Shown here one piece after another: positions 26,332 through 33,789 of a stretch of DNA of 64,000 bases. Position 1 is the first letter of the stretch. Each line of letters starts with the position of its first letter. The DNA is taken from assembly GCA_028717785.1 (NCBI GenBank), contig JAQUND010000001.1, forward strand, positions 62,001 through 126,000, given 5' to 3'. The notes under the pieces were generated by a model. That model had not been told where the DNA came from. It ran no database searches and saw only the letters and a list, made by a program, of their open reading frames with translations. This stretch comes from Candidatus Nanoarchaeia archaeon. GTDB lineage: Archaea > Nanoarchaeota > Nanoarchaeia > SCGC-AAA011-G17 > JAFCDX01. The position numbers and the translations under genes were made by a program.

Positions 26332-26898
26332 ATGATTTTAAATGCATTAAATAATCAATTTGTTATACAGTTTTCTAAAAATATGTTTTATCCAGAAGTT
26401 AGGAAAAAGTGGGAACCTGTTGTTAGAAGATTGAAATTACCTTATGAAAGTATAGAAGATTTTATTAATGCATCAGTTCAAAGTATTAATTTTCCTTCTG
26501 TTGAATTACCTACAGTTGAACAACAACAGCAACAATATAAAATTGCATATAGAGGAGGGAAAGAATTAGAAGCAGTTTTAGATAAAAATTTAACTCTTAC
26601 TTTTAAATTATCCGAAGGCTTTATATCATACTGGATATTATTTGAACAGCTTGAAATGTTTGTAGCATATGGGGATTCTATTCCTTTTTGGCCTCCTATG
26701 TATGTTTCTTTTTTAGATCATCATGGATTTGAATTAGTAGCTTTTACATTTCATAAAATAGTTCCTACCAATTTATCTCAATTTGAAATAACTTATGCTC
26801 AAACGGCTGCTGAATTTAATACATTCACTATGAATTTAAGATATAACCGTTATACAATAAAAAGAAGAATAGAAGAAGATATTACTTCTAATATATAA
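26332..26898 (+). CDS. tail-tube-like protein (baseplate tube or tube initiator)
   Basis: The 188-residue protein has the strand pattern of the gp19/gp54 tube fold. It includes INFPSVELPTVEQQQQQY (tube beta-hairpin region), KNLTLTFKLSEGFISYW, and a C-terminal half with MYVSFLDHHGFELVAF and FEITYAQTAAEFNTFTMNL, typical of tube subunits near the domain swap. It is separate from the main tube gene at 10073-10672, so it may form the first ring on the baseplate, as gp48/gp54 do in T4. Assignment is by pattern and should be tested by structure prediction. Confidence 0.55.
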   Translation: MILNALNNQFVIQFSKNMFYPEVRKKWEPVVRRLKLPYESIEDFINASVQSINFPSVELPTVEQQQQQYKIAYRGGKELEAVLDKNLTLTFKLSEGFISYWILFEQLEMFVAYGDSIPFWPPMYVSFLDHHGFELVAFTFHKIVPTNLSQFEITYAQTAAEFNTFTMNLRYNRYTIKRRIEEDITSNI

Positions 26899-26914
26899 AA
26901 TAAAATATAAAAAT

Positions 26915-27484
26915 ATGAATCCAAGTTGGGAATTTAATAGTAGAAAAGTTTGGGAATTTTTAGAAGAAAAAAAATTAAAATTTACCAATTTAACTTCTAA
27001 TGAAATTTATGAACAACATATATCTAATAATCCTGTTTTATTACAAGATTATTCTGATTTTAAATATTCGGGGATAGAAGGAGAACATCCAAATGATAAA
27101 AAAATTTTAGAATCTAGAGAATCTTTTTCTAGATTATCTTCTGAAAATCTTAATGAAAAAGATGAAGTTCCTACTTTTCTTGATATGAAATATGCTCTTT
27201 CATCTAAAATATTTGAAGCTGAAGAAGTTATTGGAACAACTCCAGAACAATTACAAGAAGCAGAAAAAGCCTATTATACAATTTTAGATAAACTTAACAG
27301 AGGGGAAGAAATTGATGAAGGATTTTTAGGAGCTTTAGCAGGAGGAGCAGTAGGAGCACTTGCAGGTCCTTCTATTGGTAGAGCTATTTGTAGAGCTTTA
27401 GGTATTGATGAAAATGGAAATTTAGGAAAATTATTAACTTCAAGACTTGTTACTACAGCCATAGGTATTGCATTAGGAAAATAA
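26915..27484 (+). CDS. putative internal virion protein with glycine zipper
   Basis: The 189-residue protein has a polar, helical N-terminal 140 residues and a C-terminal glycine-zipper segment (FLGALAGGAVGALAGPSIG) followed by RAICRALG and a second small hydrophobic helix. Gly-zipper ends like this occur in phage proteins that insert into membranes or pack in proheads. It directly precedes the first plus-strand FERG-tagged gene. A SENLNEKDE segment contains an LxE site. No enzymatic motif is visible. Confidence 0.55.
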   Translation: MNPSWEFNSRKVWEFLEEKKLKFTNLTSNEIYEQHISNNPVLLQDYSDFKYSGIEGEHPNDKKILESRESFSRLSSENLNEKDEVPTFLDMKYALSSKIFEAEEVIGTTPEQLQEAEKAYYTILDKLNRGEEIDEGFLGALAGGAVGALAGPSIGRAICRALGIDENGNLGKLLTSRLVTTAIGIALGK

Positions 27485-27491
27485 CTAATAG

Positions 27492-28187
27492 ATGAAAGCT
27501 AAATTCATAAATGAAGTATTAAATTTTGAAAGAGGAAAAGATCCCAAAGAATCTATGAATATAGGGAAATTACATAGATATAAAAAATTGTATATGGATC
27601 TTTATAAATCGATGCCAGGATTTTTTTCTCCCAAGATATTAGATTTAAATATTACTAATGAAATTTTTATGATTGGATTTTATAGTTTTCAGGAAAACTA
27701 TAAAAAAATAAGAAATTTTTTTATAGATAATTCTGATTTTGAATTTATTAAAATTAAAGATAATATATTATACATTAAAGAAAGAGAAACCCCTATAAAA
27801 GAATCTTTTAACAGAAACGATAATTCTTTTAATAAATTAAAAATAGGAAGAAAAAATATTGATTTAAAATTCGAAGATTTAAAAAAAGGAGAAAATTATT
27901 TAGCTACTATATTAGGTGCAGATGAGAATGAAGAAGATTTAAAAAATGAAGTAAAAATTTTAGATAAAAATGAAATTAGTATATTAGTTTGCAATTTACA
28001 AAATTTAGCTGAAGTAAAACGTTTAGCTAAACAAAGCAAAACAACATTAAATTTAAATTTTTTATTTAAATTTAATGTAGGAATCGAAGATGCTGCATTA
28101 GATGAACTTATTTATGAATATGATCACATTGATGATCATATAGAAACTGTAATGGGATATCGAGTAAAATTTAATTATTTAGAATGA
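27492..28187 (+). CDS. FERG-tagged hypothetical protein with a degenerate second tag
   Basis: The 231-residue protein starts MKAKFINEVL then NFERGKDPKESMNIG, the best form of the tag. A second, weaker copy (IKESFNRNDNSFNKLKIG, residues 102-119) precedes a helical second domain with a DLKKGENYLATILGADENEE segment. Both copies follow an IxE site (FINE and IKE). The body has no recognised motif. It overlaps the next tagged gene by ATGA, so translation is coupled in a run of tagged genes. Confidence 0.7.
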   Translation: MKAKFINEVLNFERGKDPKESMNIGKLHRYKKLYMDLYKSMPGFFSPKILDLNITNEIFMIGFYSFQENYKKIRNFFIDNSDFEFIKIKDNILYIKERETPIKESFNRNDNSFNKLKIGRKNIDLKFEDLKKGENYLATILGADENEEDLKNEVKILDKNEISILVCNLQNLAEVKRLAKQSKTTLNLNFLFKFNVGIEDAALDELIYEYDHIDDHIETVMGYRVKFNYLE

Positions 28188-28654
28188 AAGCATTATTTAT
28201 AAATGAAATATTAAATTTTAATAAAACTGGAGATCCTTTAGATAAAATGAATATTGGAAAAGGACCAGAAAAATATATTCCTATTTTTGAAAAAATATTA
28301 AATCTTTGTGATATAAAATTTAAATTAGATGAACAAGAAAATAGAGAAGGTCTTACTAAATGGGATATTTATGAAATTCATAGTAATAATATTTATTCAG
28401 TTTATTTAATTCAACCAGGATATTATAAAAATCCTGCATGGATGGGATGGAATGCATCAGAATTTGCTAATGGATATTTAAAGAATCCTTTTACAATTTT
28501 AGAATCTATAATAGAAATGAAATGGGGTAATATTGATGAACAAATAGAAGAAATAAAAATACAAAAAGAAGAAATAGATAGAAAATACACATATTTTACA
28601 GATATGAAATTTCCTATTAATGAAGCAAAAGAAATTATAAAAAAATATACTTAA
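28184..28654 (+). CDS. FERG-tagged protein, paralog A of a three-gene set
   Basis: The 156-residue product starts MKALFINEIL and continues NFNKTGDPLDKMNIG. The body begins GKGPEKYIPIFEKILNL and clearly resembles the products at 29230-29646 and 29636-30085, with a middle hydrophobic part (NNIYSVYLIQPGYY) and a C-terminal helix. The three genes are tandem duplicates around an unrelated NlpC-like gene. The function is unknown. Confidence 0.7.
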   Translation: MKALFINEILNFNKTGDPLDKMNIGKGPEKYIPIFEKILNLCDIKFKLDEQENREGLTKWDIYEIHSNNIYSVYLIQPGYYKNPAWMGWNASEFANGYLKNPFTILESIIEMKWGNIDEQIEEIKIQKEEIDRKYTYFTDMKFPINEAKEIIKKYT

Positions 28655-28656
28655 TT

Positions 28657-29217
28657 ATGTCATCAATAACTGTAGATCAAGTAAAAACGGGTTATGTTTT
28701 ATTTTATAAAGGCCATACTTTTTTAAGTAAATCCATTGAATATTTTATGAAATTATTTGGAATAAAACATAAAATTTCAACTGAATGGATTCCTTCCCAT
28801 ATGGGAACTATTTTTATAGAAGATGATTTAGTTAAAATTGGCGAATCTGTATGGCCACGTTATAAAATTAATGATTTTAATTCCAATTACCAGAAGAATT
28901 TTATTATTATGAAACCTATAGAAGATTTTACTTCTAAAGAACAAGAAATTGGTAAAAAATATATATTAGAACTATCTGCTAAAGGAGGATATCAATGGTG
29001 GAAATATCCTGCTTATATTTGGTATGTTTGGACTGGTAGGAAAGAATTATTTAATAAAAAACAATCAGATTGGAATACTGTATGTTATGAAAGTTCTACA
29101 AGAGTTATAATTAAGATGAGATCTTCTCTTATGCCGGAAAATTATAATACCGAAGAAGCTATTTGTTTTGATGTTTTGGATAACCCAAAATTTGAGATTA
29201 TAATTGATAAAAGATAA
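28657..29217 (+). CDS. permuted NlpC/P60-like (YiiX-type) cysteine hydrolase
   Basis: The 186-residue protein shows a permuted papain-like pattern: a GYVLFYKGHTF strand near the N-terminus, then SHMGTIFIEDD with the probable catalytic His, and later TVCYESSTRV with the probable catalytic Cys. Members act on cell-wall peptides or amide/thioester bonds. There is no signal peptide. It lies inside the cluster of tagged paralogs but has no tag itself. It could be a wall-degrading or host-modifying enzyme; the catalytic residues need confirmation by structure prediction. Confidence 0.55.
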   Translation: MSSITVDQVKTGYVLFYKGHTFLSKSIEYFMKLFGIKHKISTEWIPSHMGTIFIEDDLVKIGESVWPRYKINDFNSNYQKNFIIMKPIEDFTSKEQEIGKKYILELSAKGGYQWWKYPAYIWYVWTGRKELFNKKQSDWNTVCYESSTRVIIKMRSSLMPENYNTEEAICFDVLDNPKFEIIIDKR

Positions 29218-29229
29218 CAATAATTAAAA

Positions 29230-29646
29230 ATGAAAGCTCAATTTGTTAATGAATTAAATAAATTCGAAAGAACTGGAGAATCCTTAGATAAATTAAATAT
29301 AGGGGTAGGTCCGGGAAAATATATTGAAGAGCTCGAAAAAATTTTAAATTTATCTAATATAAAATGGGATAAAAGCCCTACTGATGATGGATTTCAATGG
29401 AATATTCGTTGGAAAGATAAAGAATCAGAAAGATTTATTTATCTTAAATTAATACCTAGAAAAGGATGGACTTATCCCGGAAATATGGGGGAACTATTAG
29501 AAACTCCTTTTAGTTTTATGGATTTTATAATAAATGAAATTTATGGAAATGTTTCTTCTAAAATATCTAATTTAAAAAAAGAAATATTAAAATTAAAAAA
29601 AGTTGAACAAGCTAAAAATATTTTAAAAAAATATAATGAAAGCTAA
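29230..29646 (+). CDS. FERG-tagged protein, paralog B
   Basis: The 138-residue product starts MKAQFVNELN, then KFERTGESLDKLNIG, then GVGPGKYIEELEKILNL, similar to its neighbours at 28184 and 29636. The C-terminal third is a Lys-rich helix (KKEILKLKKVEQAKNILKK). Its stop overlaps the next tagged start by 11 bases. Unknown function. Confidence 0.7.
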   Translation: MKAQFVNELNKFERTGESLDKLNIGVGPGKYIEELEKILNLSNIKWDKSPTDDGFQWNIRWKDKESERFIYLKLIPRKGWTYPGNMGELLETPFSFMDFIINEIYGNVSSKISNLKKEILKLKKVEQAKNILKKYNES

Positions 29647-30085
29647 ATTTATAAATGAATTACAAAATTTTGAAAGAGAAGGATCTACTTTAGATAAATT
29701 AGATATTGGAAAAGGCCCGGAAAAATATATTTCTATTTTTGAAAAAATTTTAAAATTTTTAGATATAGAAACTAGATTAGAAGATATGTCAGATGGAAGT
29801 ATAGTTTGGGATATAATTAATGTTAATGATACGAGTTATATACATCTTATACCTAAAGGATTAAATAAAAATTCGGGGTGGTATTTGCCAAGAAAAACGG
29901 GTTATGAAAAAGACCCATTTAATATTATTAATATTCTTATAGAAAGAAAATATGGAAATACAAAAGATAAAAAACAGAAGATTTTAGATAAAATTAAAAA
30001 TTTACAATCAGAATTTGATTATTTATCTGAAATAGAGAATAAAATAGAAGAGATAAATAATACAATAAAAGAATATAAAAATTAA
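29636..30085 (+). CDS. FERG-tagged protein, paralog C
   Basis: The 149-residue product starts MKAKFINELQ, then NFEREGSTLDKLDIG, then GKGPEKYISIFEKILKF. It shares this opening with paralog A almost residue for residue. Middle region: SYIHLIPKGLNKNSGW. C-terminal coiled-coil-like helix. Head-to-tail arrangement indicates tandem duplication. Confidence 0.7.
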   Translation: MKAKFINELQNFEREGSTLDKLDIGKGPEKYISIFEKILKFLDIETRLEDMSDGSIVWDIINVNDTSYIHLIPKGLNKNSGWYLPRKTGYEKDPFNIINILIERKYGNTKDKKQKILDKIKNLQSEFDYLSEIENKIEEINNTIKEYKN

Positions 30086-30094
30086 ATATTAGCA

Positions 30095-30586
30095 ATGACT
30101 GGAAAAAAGAAAAATTGGGAGCCATTTATGACTAAATTTAAAGATTTAGTATTTATTATTATGTTTTTAGCTACAATAGCAGGATGGATTATTACATCAG
30201 TTACTAATAAAGCTAAAATGAAAATGGCTATAGAACAGAATACACAAGTTGTAAAGGAACTTAAAGGAGAAATTAATAAGATTAATGATTATATAACTAA
30301 ACAATCTGAATTAAATGGTCAGATTATACAATTTATGAGTAATAAAACTTCTTATAATTTACAAAAGTTTTCTTTAGATTCAATATATAATAATATAGAA
30401 AAAAATTTAAGTTTAAATAAAGAAATTTTACCTAATAAAGGAAATGATTCTATAGAGTCTCATATTGCTAAAAATATAAAAAATATTGATAATCAACAAA
30501 AACAATTAGAATCTCTCCTTAAAGATAAAAATAAAAGTAAAAATAATAAAAGTAAAAAACATTCAACGTTATTAGCAAAAACTTAA
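30095..30586 (+). CDS. membrane-anchored coiled-coil protein
   Basis: The 163-residue product has one N-terminal membrane helix (about residues 18-36, LVFIIMFLATIAGWIITSV), a long helical region (MAIEQNTQVVKELKGEINK), and a Lys/Asn-rich C-terminus. The RuvC-like gene follows after 3 bases. Topology resembles a spanin or DNA-entry factor, but there is no diagnostic motif. Confidence 0.55.
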   Translation: MTGKKKNWEPFMTKFKDLVFIIMFLATIAGWIITSVTNKAKMKMAIEQNTQVVKELKGEINKINDYITKQSELNGQIIQFMSNKTSYNLQKFSLDSIYNNIEKNLSLNKEILPNKGNDSIESHIAKNIKNIDNQQKQLESLLKDKNKSKNNKSKKHSTLLAKT

Positions 30587-30589
30587 AAA

Positions 30590-31219
30590 ATGAATATTAT
30601 AGGATTTGATTTTTCTATTAATAAACCTGCTGCATGTGTTTATATTAATAGAAATTATATCTTTTATTCTTGGCCATTTGATTTAAGTAATAAATTAAAA
30701 ACAGTTTATCGAAATGCTGGAGTAAATCTTCAAAATAGATTTGATATAAAATACAAAGGAACTGATTCTACTCTTAAAATGAGATGGGAGGTTAAAAATG
30801 CTCAATATCTTTCTAAATTAATTATATCAGATTTATTACCATTTATAAATAATGAAACTATTATAGCATTTGAAGGTCTTTCATATGGGTCTTCTGGAAA
30901 TATGGGTATTCAACTCGGAGGATATAAATATATTCTTATGAATGCTTTGAGTCAACTTATTTCTATTGATAATATGTGGACTTATGCACCAATAACTATT
31001 AAAAAAACAGCAGGATGCTCTAAAAAAGGACAAACCAAATCCGATGTAATAGATTCTTTTATTAAAAATTATTATGGGGATTCATCTCTTAGACAAGCAT
31101 TAAAAAATAATACTTCTGAGTTTAAAAAGAAAACAGGAACCTGGATAGAACATTTAGACGATCTTATTGATTCATTTTTTGTAGTAGAAACTTATAAATC
31201 TAAAGAATTAACTAATTAA
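30590..31219 (+). CDS. RuvC-like Holliday junction resolvase / RNase H-fold nuclease
   Basis: The 209-residue protein follows the RuvC pattern: first acidic strand MNIIGFDFSINKPA (Asp7), second acidic motif IIAFEGLSYGSSGN, and a C-terminal HLDDLIDSFFVVE with paired Asp residues. A Lys-rich segment (TIKKTAGCSKKGQTKSDV) lies between. These place four carboxylates as in RuvC-type resolvases. It probably trims branched DNA before packaging, a role filled by gp49 (a different fold) in T4. Length is a little above bacterial RuvC. Confidence 0.75.
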   Translation: MNIIGFDFSINKPAACVYINRNYIFYSWPFDLSNKLKTVYRNAGVNLQNRFDIKYKGTDSTLKMRWEVKNAQYLSKLIISDLLPFINNETIIAFEGLSYGSSGNMGIQLGGYKYILMNALSQLISIDNMWTYAPITIKKTAGCSKKGQTKSDVIDSFIKNYYGDSSLRQALKNNTSEFKKKTGTWIEHLDDLIDSFFVVETYKSKELTN

Positions 31220-31223
31220 TATT

Positions 31224-31676
31224 TTAAAAATAAGAATAATAAGTATCCTGAAGTAATTCTGCATTAGGTAATTTCATATCACTAAAAATTATTCCACATC
31301 CATCAGAATTGGGGATTCCATTATAAGCATATTGATATTTTTTATTTTTCCCTATATTTTTGTCAATATATTTCATCATTTTTTCTGATTCTTTCCAATC
31401 AAATATTTCACCAATCATTATATGGTTATTTAAAATATTAAATATTTTTTTAATTTTTTTCAATTTTGTTTTAATTTCTTCATTATTTAAATCAGATAAA
31501 AAAATTTTAGTAAATTCATTTTCTCCATGTTCAATATAATAAGTTAATAATTCTAGATCTTCACTAGTAATTTTTTTAATAAAATGTTCTACTCCTATAC
31601 CTAATTTTTTTAATATATTATTTTCCTCTCTAGTGAAATCTTGAAATTCATTTAAATTTTCAGAAATAAGTTTCAT
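31224..31676 (-). CDS. hypothetical protein with diverged FERG tag
   Basis: The 150-residue product begins MKLISENLNEFQDFTREENN and then reaches LGIG, which fits a diverged tag: LNE in place of INE, FTRE in place of FERG, and a retained terminal IG. The rest is helical with Ser/Asp-rich parts. It is transcribed opposite to its neighbours from its own late-promoter-like element at 31687-31705. Function unknown. Confidence 0.6.
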   Translation of the reverse strand: MKLISENLNEFQDFTREENNILKKLGIGVEHFIKKITSEDLELLTYYIEHGENEFTKIFLSDLNNEEIKTKLKKIKKIFNILNNHIMIGEIFDWKESEKMMKYIDKNIGKNKKYQYAYNGIPNSDGCGIIFSDMKLPNAELLQDTYYSYF

Positions 31677-31686
31677 TTAAGTTAGC

Positions 31687-31705
31687 TATTTTTATTTATT
31701 TATCC
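31687..31705 (-). promoter_or_regulatory. late-promoter-like element GGATAAATAAATAAAA (minus strand)
   Basis: Reading the minus strand, this site shares 16 consecutive bases with the element at 3165-3181 and lies 11 bases before the ATG of the diverged-tag gene. Two such long matches in intergenic positions support promoter function. Confidence 0.5.
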
Positions 31706-31721
31706 TTTTTGTTAAAATAAA

Positions 31722-31749
31722 AACCCTCTATTTTTTAAAATAGAGGGTT
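31722..31749 (-). terminator. terminator after the 117-residue minus-strand gene
   Basis: Arms AACCCTCTATTTT (31722-31734) and its complement (31737-31749), followed on the minus strand by a T-rich stretch. It separates two minus-strand single-gene units. Confidence 0.8.
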
Positions 31750-31784
31750 AAAAAATATATAAAAATTTTGCCTAACCCTAATAT

Positions 31785-32138
31785 TTATGCTAATTGGATT
31801 CTTTCACCTCTTTTTGTACAAATTATGTTAGAATCCATAACTTTTATAATAACCCATTCCATCCCTCTTTTATGATCTGCCCATGCTTTTAAAATAATTC
31901 CCTTTAACGTTTTGGTTTTATCTAATTTGGTAGTATTTTTAGCAGGAACAAATAAAACTTCATTACCGGGGTGATGAGATATTAATTTATTAAAATTTAC
32001 CTTTTTTAGTTCCCCTCTTGTTTCCAAGATCGAAATAGCTTTTTTTCTATCTTTTACAGAAGATAATTCTAATTTCATTATCTTTTTAGCTAAAGTCATA
32101 CTACTTAAACTTTCTAAATTTTTCATTTTTGTTTCCAT
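31785..32138 (-). CDS. hypothetical basic protein
   Basis: The 117-residue product has a helical N-terminus (SSMTLAKKIMKLELSSVKDRKKA) and a beta-rich C-terminus (NEVLFVPAKNTTKLDKTK, then GMEWVIIKVMDSNIICTKRG) that could be a small barrel binding nucleic acid. The gene stands alone between a terminator and a 194-base divergent regulatory region. A second ATG (MKNLES) three codons in is possible. Unknown function. Confidence 0.55.
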   Translation of the reverse strand: METKMKNLESLSSMTLAKKIMKLELSSVKDRKKAISILETRGELKKVNFNKLISHHPGNEVLFVPAKNTTKLDKTKTLKGIILKAWADHKRGMEWVIIKVMDSNIICTKRGERIQLA

Positions 32139-32332
32139 TTTTAAAAATTTTAAATTTAAATATAAAAGGAATTTAATATATTTTTGTTTTATTTTAATAT
32201 ATGTTTAAAAACATAGTTTCAATAAATTTGTTAAAGTTCAGTTAATTTTAACTTAAGCGTTAAATTTCCGTTAAAAATTTACCAAGTAACCCTATTTTGC
32301 ATATAATAAATAATACATAAAATAAAAAATAT
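32139..32332. promoter_or_regulatory. divergent control region with phased GTTAA repeats
   Basis: This 194-base gap between divergent genes contains GTTAA(A) at 32230, 32241, 32259 and 32270, spacings of 11, 18 and 11 bases, with an inverted TTAAC nearby (32248). The 11-base spacing places pairs on one helical face, as in operators. Just downstream lies ATTTTGCATATAATAAATAATAC, read here as a -10-like TATAAT region (about 32300-32310). No gene fits in this stretch. Confidence 0.4.
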
Positions 32333-32656
32333 ATGAATAATGAAACTGCTCAAATGTTTTTAAATAACATGAGGGATAAAATTAATCAAGGAGATTATGA
32401 TTCTGAATTGGGTCCATTTCAACAAAAGAAATCTCTTTTTGCTTCTATAAAAGCAAGAGTTGATAGAAAATTAGAAACGGGGGGAACTCCAATTCTTTCT
32501 GATGCTGAAATAAAAGATTCATTTAAAGATGCAAAAGAAGTAGCTGCAATAACTTTGGGAATTTTTAAAAAATTGGGTATTGTTGAAAATACTGAAGAAG
32601 GATGGAAAGTAACTACTTTAGGGGAAAAAATTCTAAAATTAACTAATATTATCTAA
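32333..32656 (+). CDS. hypothetical protein, possible winged helix
   Basis: The 107-residue product has a disordered N-terminal half (KINQGDYDSELGPFQQKK). Its C-terminal half has helices and a final hairpin (IFKKLGIVENTEEGWKVTTL) that resembles a small winged-helix domain. It is the first gene after the divergent control region and its stop overlaps the next ATG by one base. Function not recognised. Confidence 0.55.
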   Translation: MNNETAQMFLNNMRDKINQGDYDSELGPFQQKKSLFASIKARVDRKLETGGTPILSDAEIKDSFKDAKEVAAITLGIFKKLGIVENTEEGWKVTTLGEKILKLTNII

Positions 32657-33093
32657 TGGATAAGGATATTAGTTTAAATAAAATCAAATGCAGTTTTGAT
32701 TTTGACTCTACTTTAGATCATTTACCTATTGAAAAATATGCTAAAGAACTTGTTGAAAGAGGAGTAGAAGTTTGGATAGTAACTTCTAGATTTGGAGATG
32801 AAACTAAATATCAAAATTTTTTTAGTACTAATACTCCAGTTAATGTTACTAATAATGATTTATTCGAAACTGCAGATAGAGTAGGTATACCAAGGGAAAG
32901 AATCCATTTTACTGATATGGATGATAAATGGAAATGGCTAAAAGATAAAGATTTTATTTGGCATATTGATGATGATTGGGTGGAAAATAGATTGATTTTA
33001 AAAAATACTAAAACAAAAGCAATATCTACTTTAGGTTCTTCTTGGAAAGCTAAATGTGAAAGAATTCTAAAAAAAGCTTCTTTAGATATATAA
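32656..33093 (+). CDS. HAD-superfamily phosphatase
   Basis: The 145-residue protein shows the HAD motifs: motif I FDFDSTLD (DxDxT nucleophile and acid), motif II VTSR, and motif IV HIDDDW. Its small size without a large cap resembles phage 5'(3')-deoxyribonucleotidases or polynucleotide 3'-phosphatases. It may dephosphorylate dNMPs or DNA ends. It lies in an operon with the GH25 lysozyme and 2H phosphoesterase. Confidence 0.75.
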   Translation: MDKDISLNKIKCSFDFDSTLDHLPIEKYAKELVERGVEVWIVTSRFGDETKYQNFFSTNTPVNVTNNDLFETADRVGIPRERIHFTDMDDKWKWLKDKDFIWHIDDDWVENRLILKNTKTKAISTLGSSWKAKCERILKKASLDI

Positions 33094-33108
33094 AGTAAAA
33101 ATTAATAA

Positions 33109-33780
33109 ATGAGTCAAAATATTTCAAAAGAAAGATTGAAAACTTTAAATTGTGTTTTAGGACTTGATTGTTCTAAATACCAAACAAGTATCGATTGGAG
33201 AAAAGTTAAAATAGCAGGAATTGAATTTGCTTTTGTTAAAATTACAGAAGGAGCAACTGGTCATGAAGATAATATCTATAATGTAAAAAATAGAGTATTA
33301 GAAGCTCAAAAAAATAATGTAAAAATAGGATATTATCATTTTGCTCGTCCGGGGGATATTGGGGATCCTAAATTAGATGCAACAGCAGAAATTACTAATA
33401 TTAAAAATCATCTTAATGTATTACCCAAATCTAATTTTCCTATTGTATTAGATGTTGAAGATTATTCAAAATCATGCATTTTAAAAGATAAAGCAAAAAA
33501 TGTTAATGTATTTATAAATACATTTTTAGGAGCATTTGACGAAGTTTCTATATTATATTCTTTTAGATTATTTTTTGATTCTAATACTAATCATACTTTT
33601 GGTATGAACCCTCTATGGATTGCTAATTATCCAAAAGATCCAAATAAAACTTTACCTACTTTACCTAAAGGTTGGACAGAATGGAAAATATGGCAGTTTA
33701 CGGATAAAGGTAAAATCGATGGGTATAATGGAAATATCGATCTAAATGTAATGAAAAAAGATTATTTTGATCTTTATTAA
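33109..33780 (+). CDS. endolysin, GH25 family muramidase
   Basis: The 223-residue protein is a complete glycoside hydrolase family 25 domain. It has LGLDCSKYQTSIDW at the N-terminus (catalytic-site Asp), AFVKITEGATG, GYYHFARPGD, IVLDVEDY with the catalytic Asp-x-Glu, and a C-terminal WQFTDKGKIDGYNGNIDLN. It cleaves the beta-1,4 bond between MurNAc and GlcNAc. No signal sequence or wall-binding domain is present, so release would need a holin or the enzyme may be packaged. It lies 15 bases after the HAD gene. Confidence 0.92.
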   Translation: MSQNISKERLKTLNCVLGLDCSKYQTSIDWRKVKIAGIEFAFVKITEGATGHEDNIYNVKNRVLEAQKNNVKIGYYHFARPGDIGDPKLDATAEITNIKNHLNVLPKSNFPIVLDVEDYSKSCILKDKAKNVNVFINTFLGAFDEVSILYSFRLFFDSNTNHTFGMNPLWIANYPKDPNKTLPTLPKGWTEWKIWQFTDKGKIDGYNGNIDLNVMKKDYFDLY

Positions 33781-33789
33781 TTAAATATT

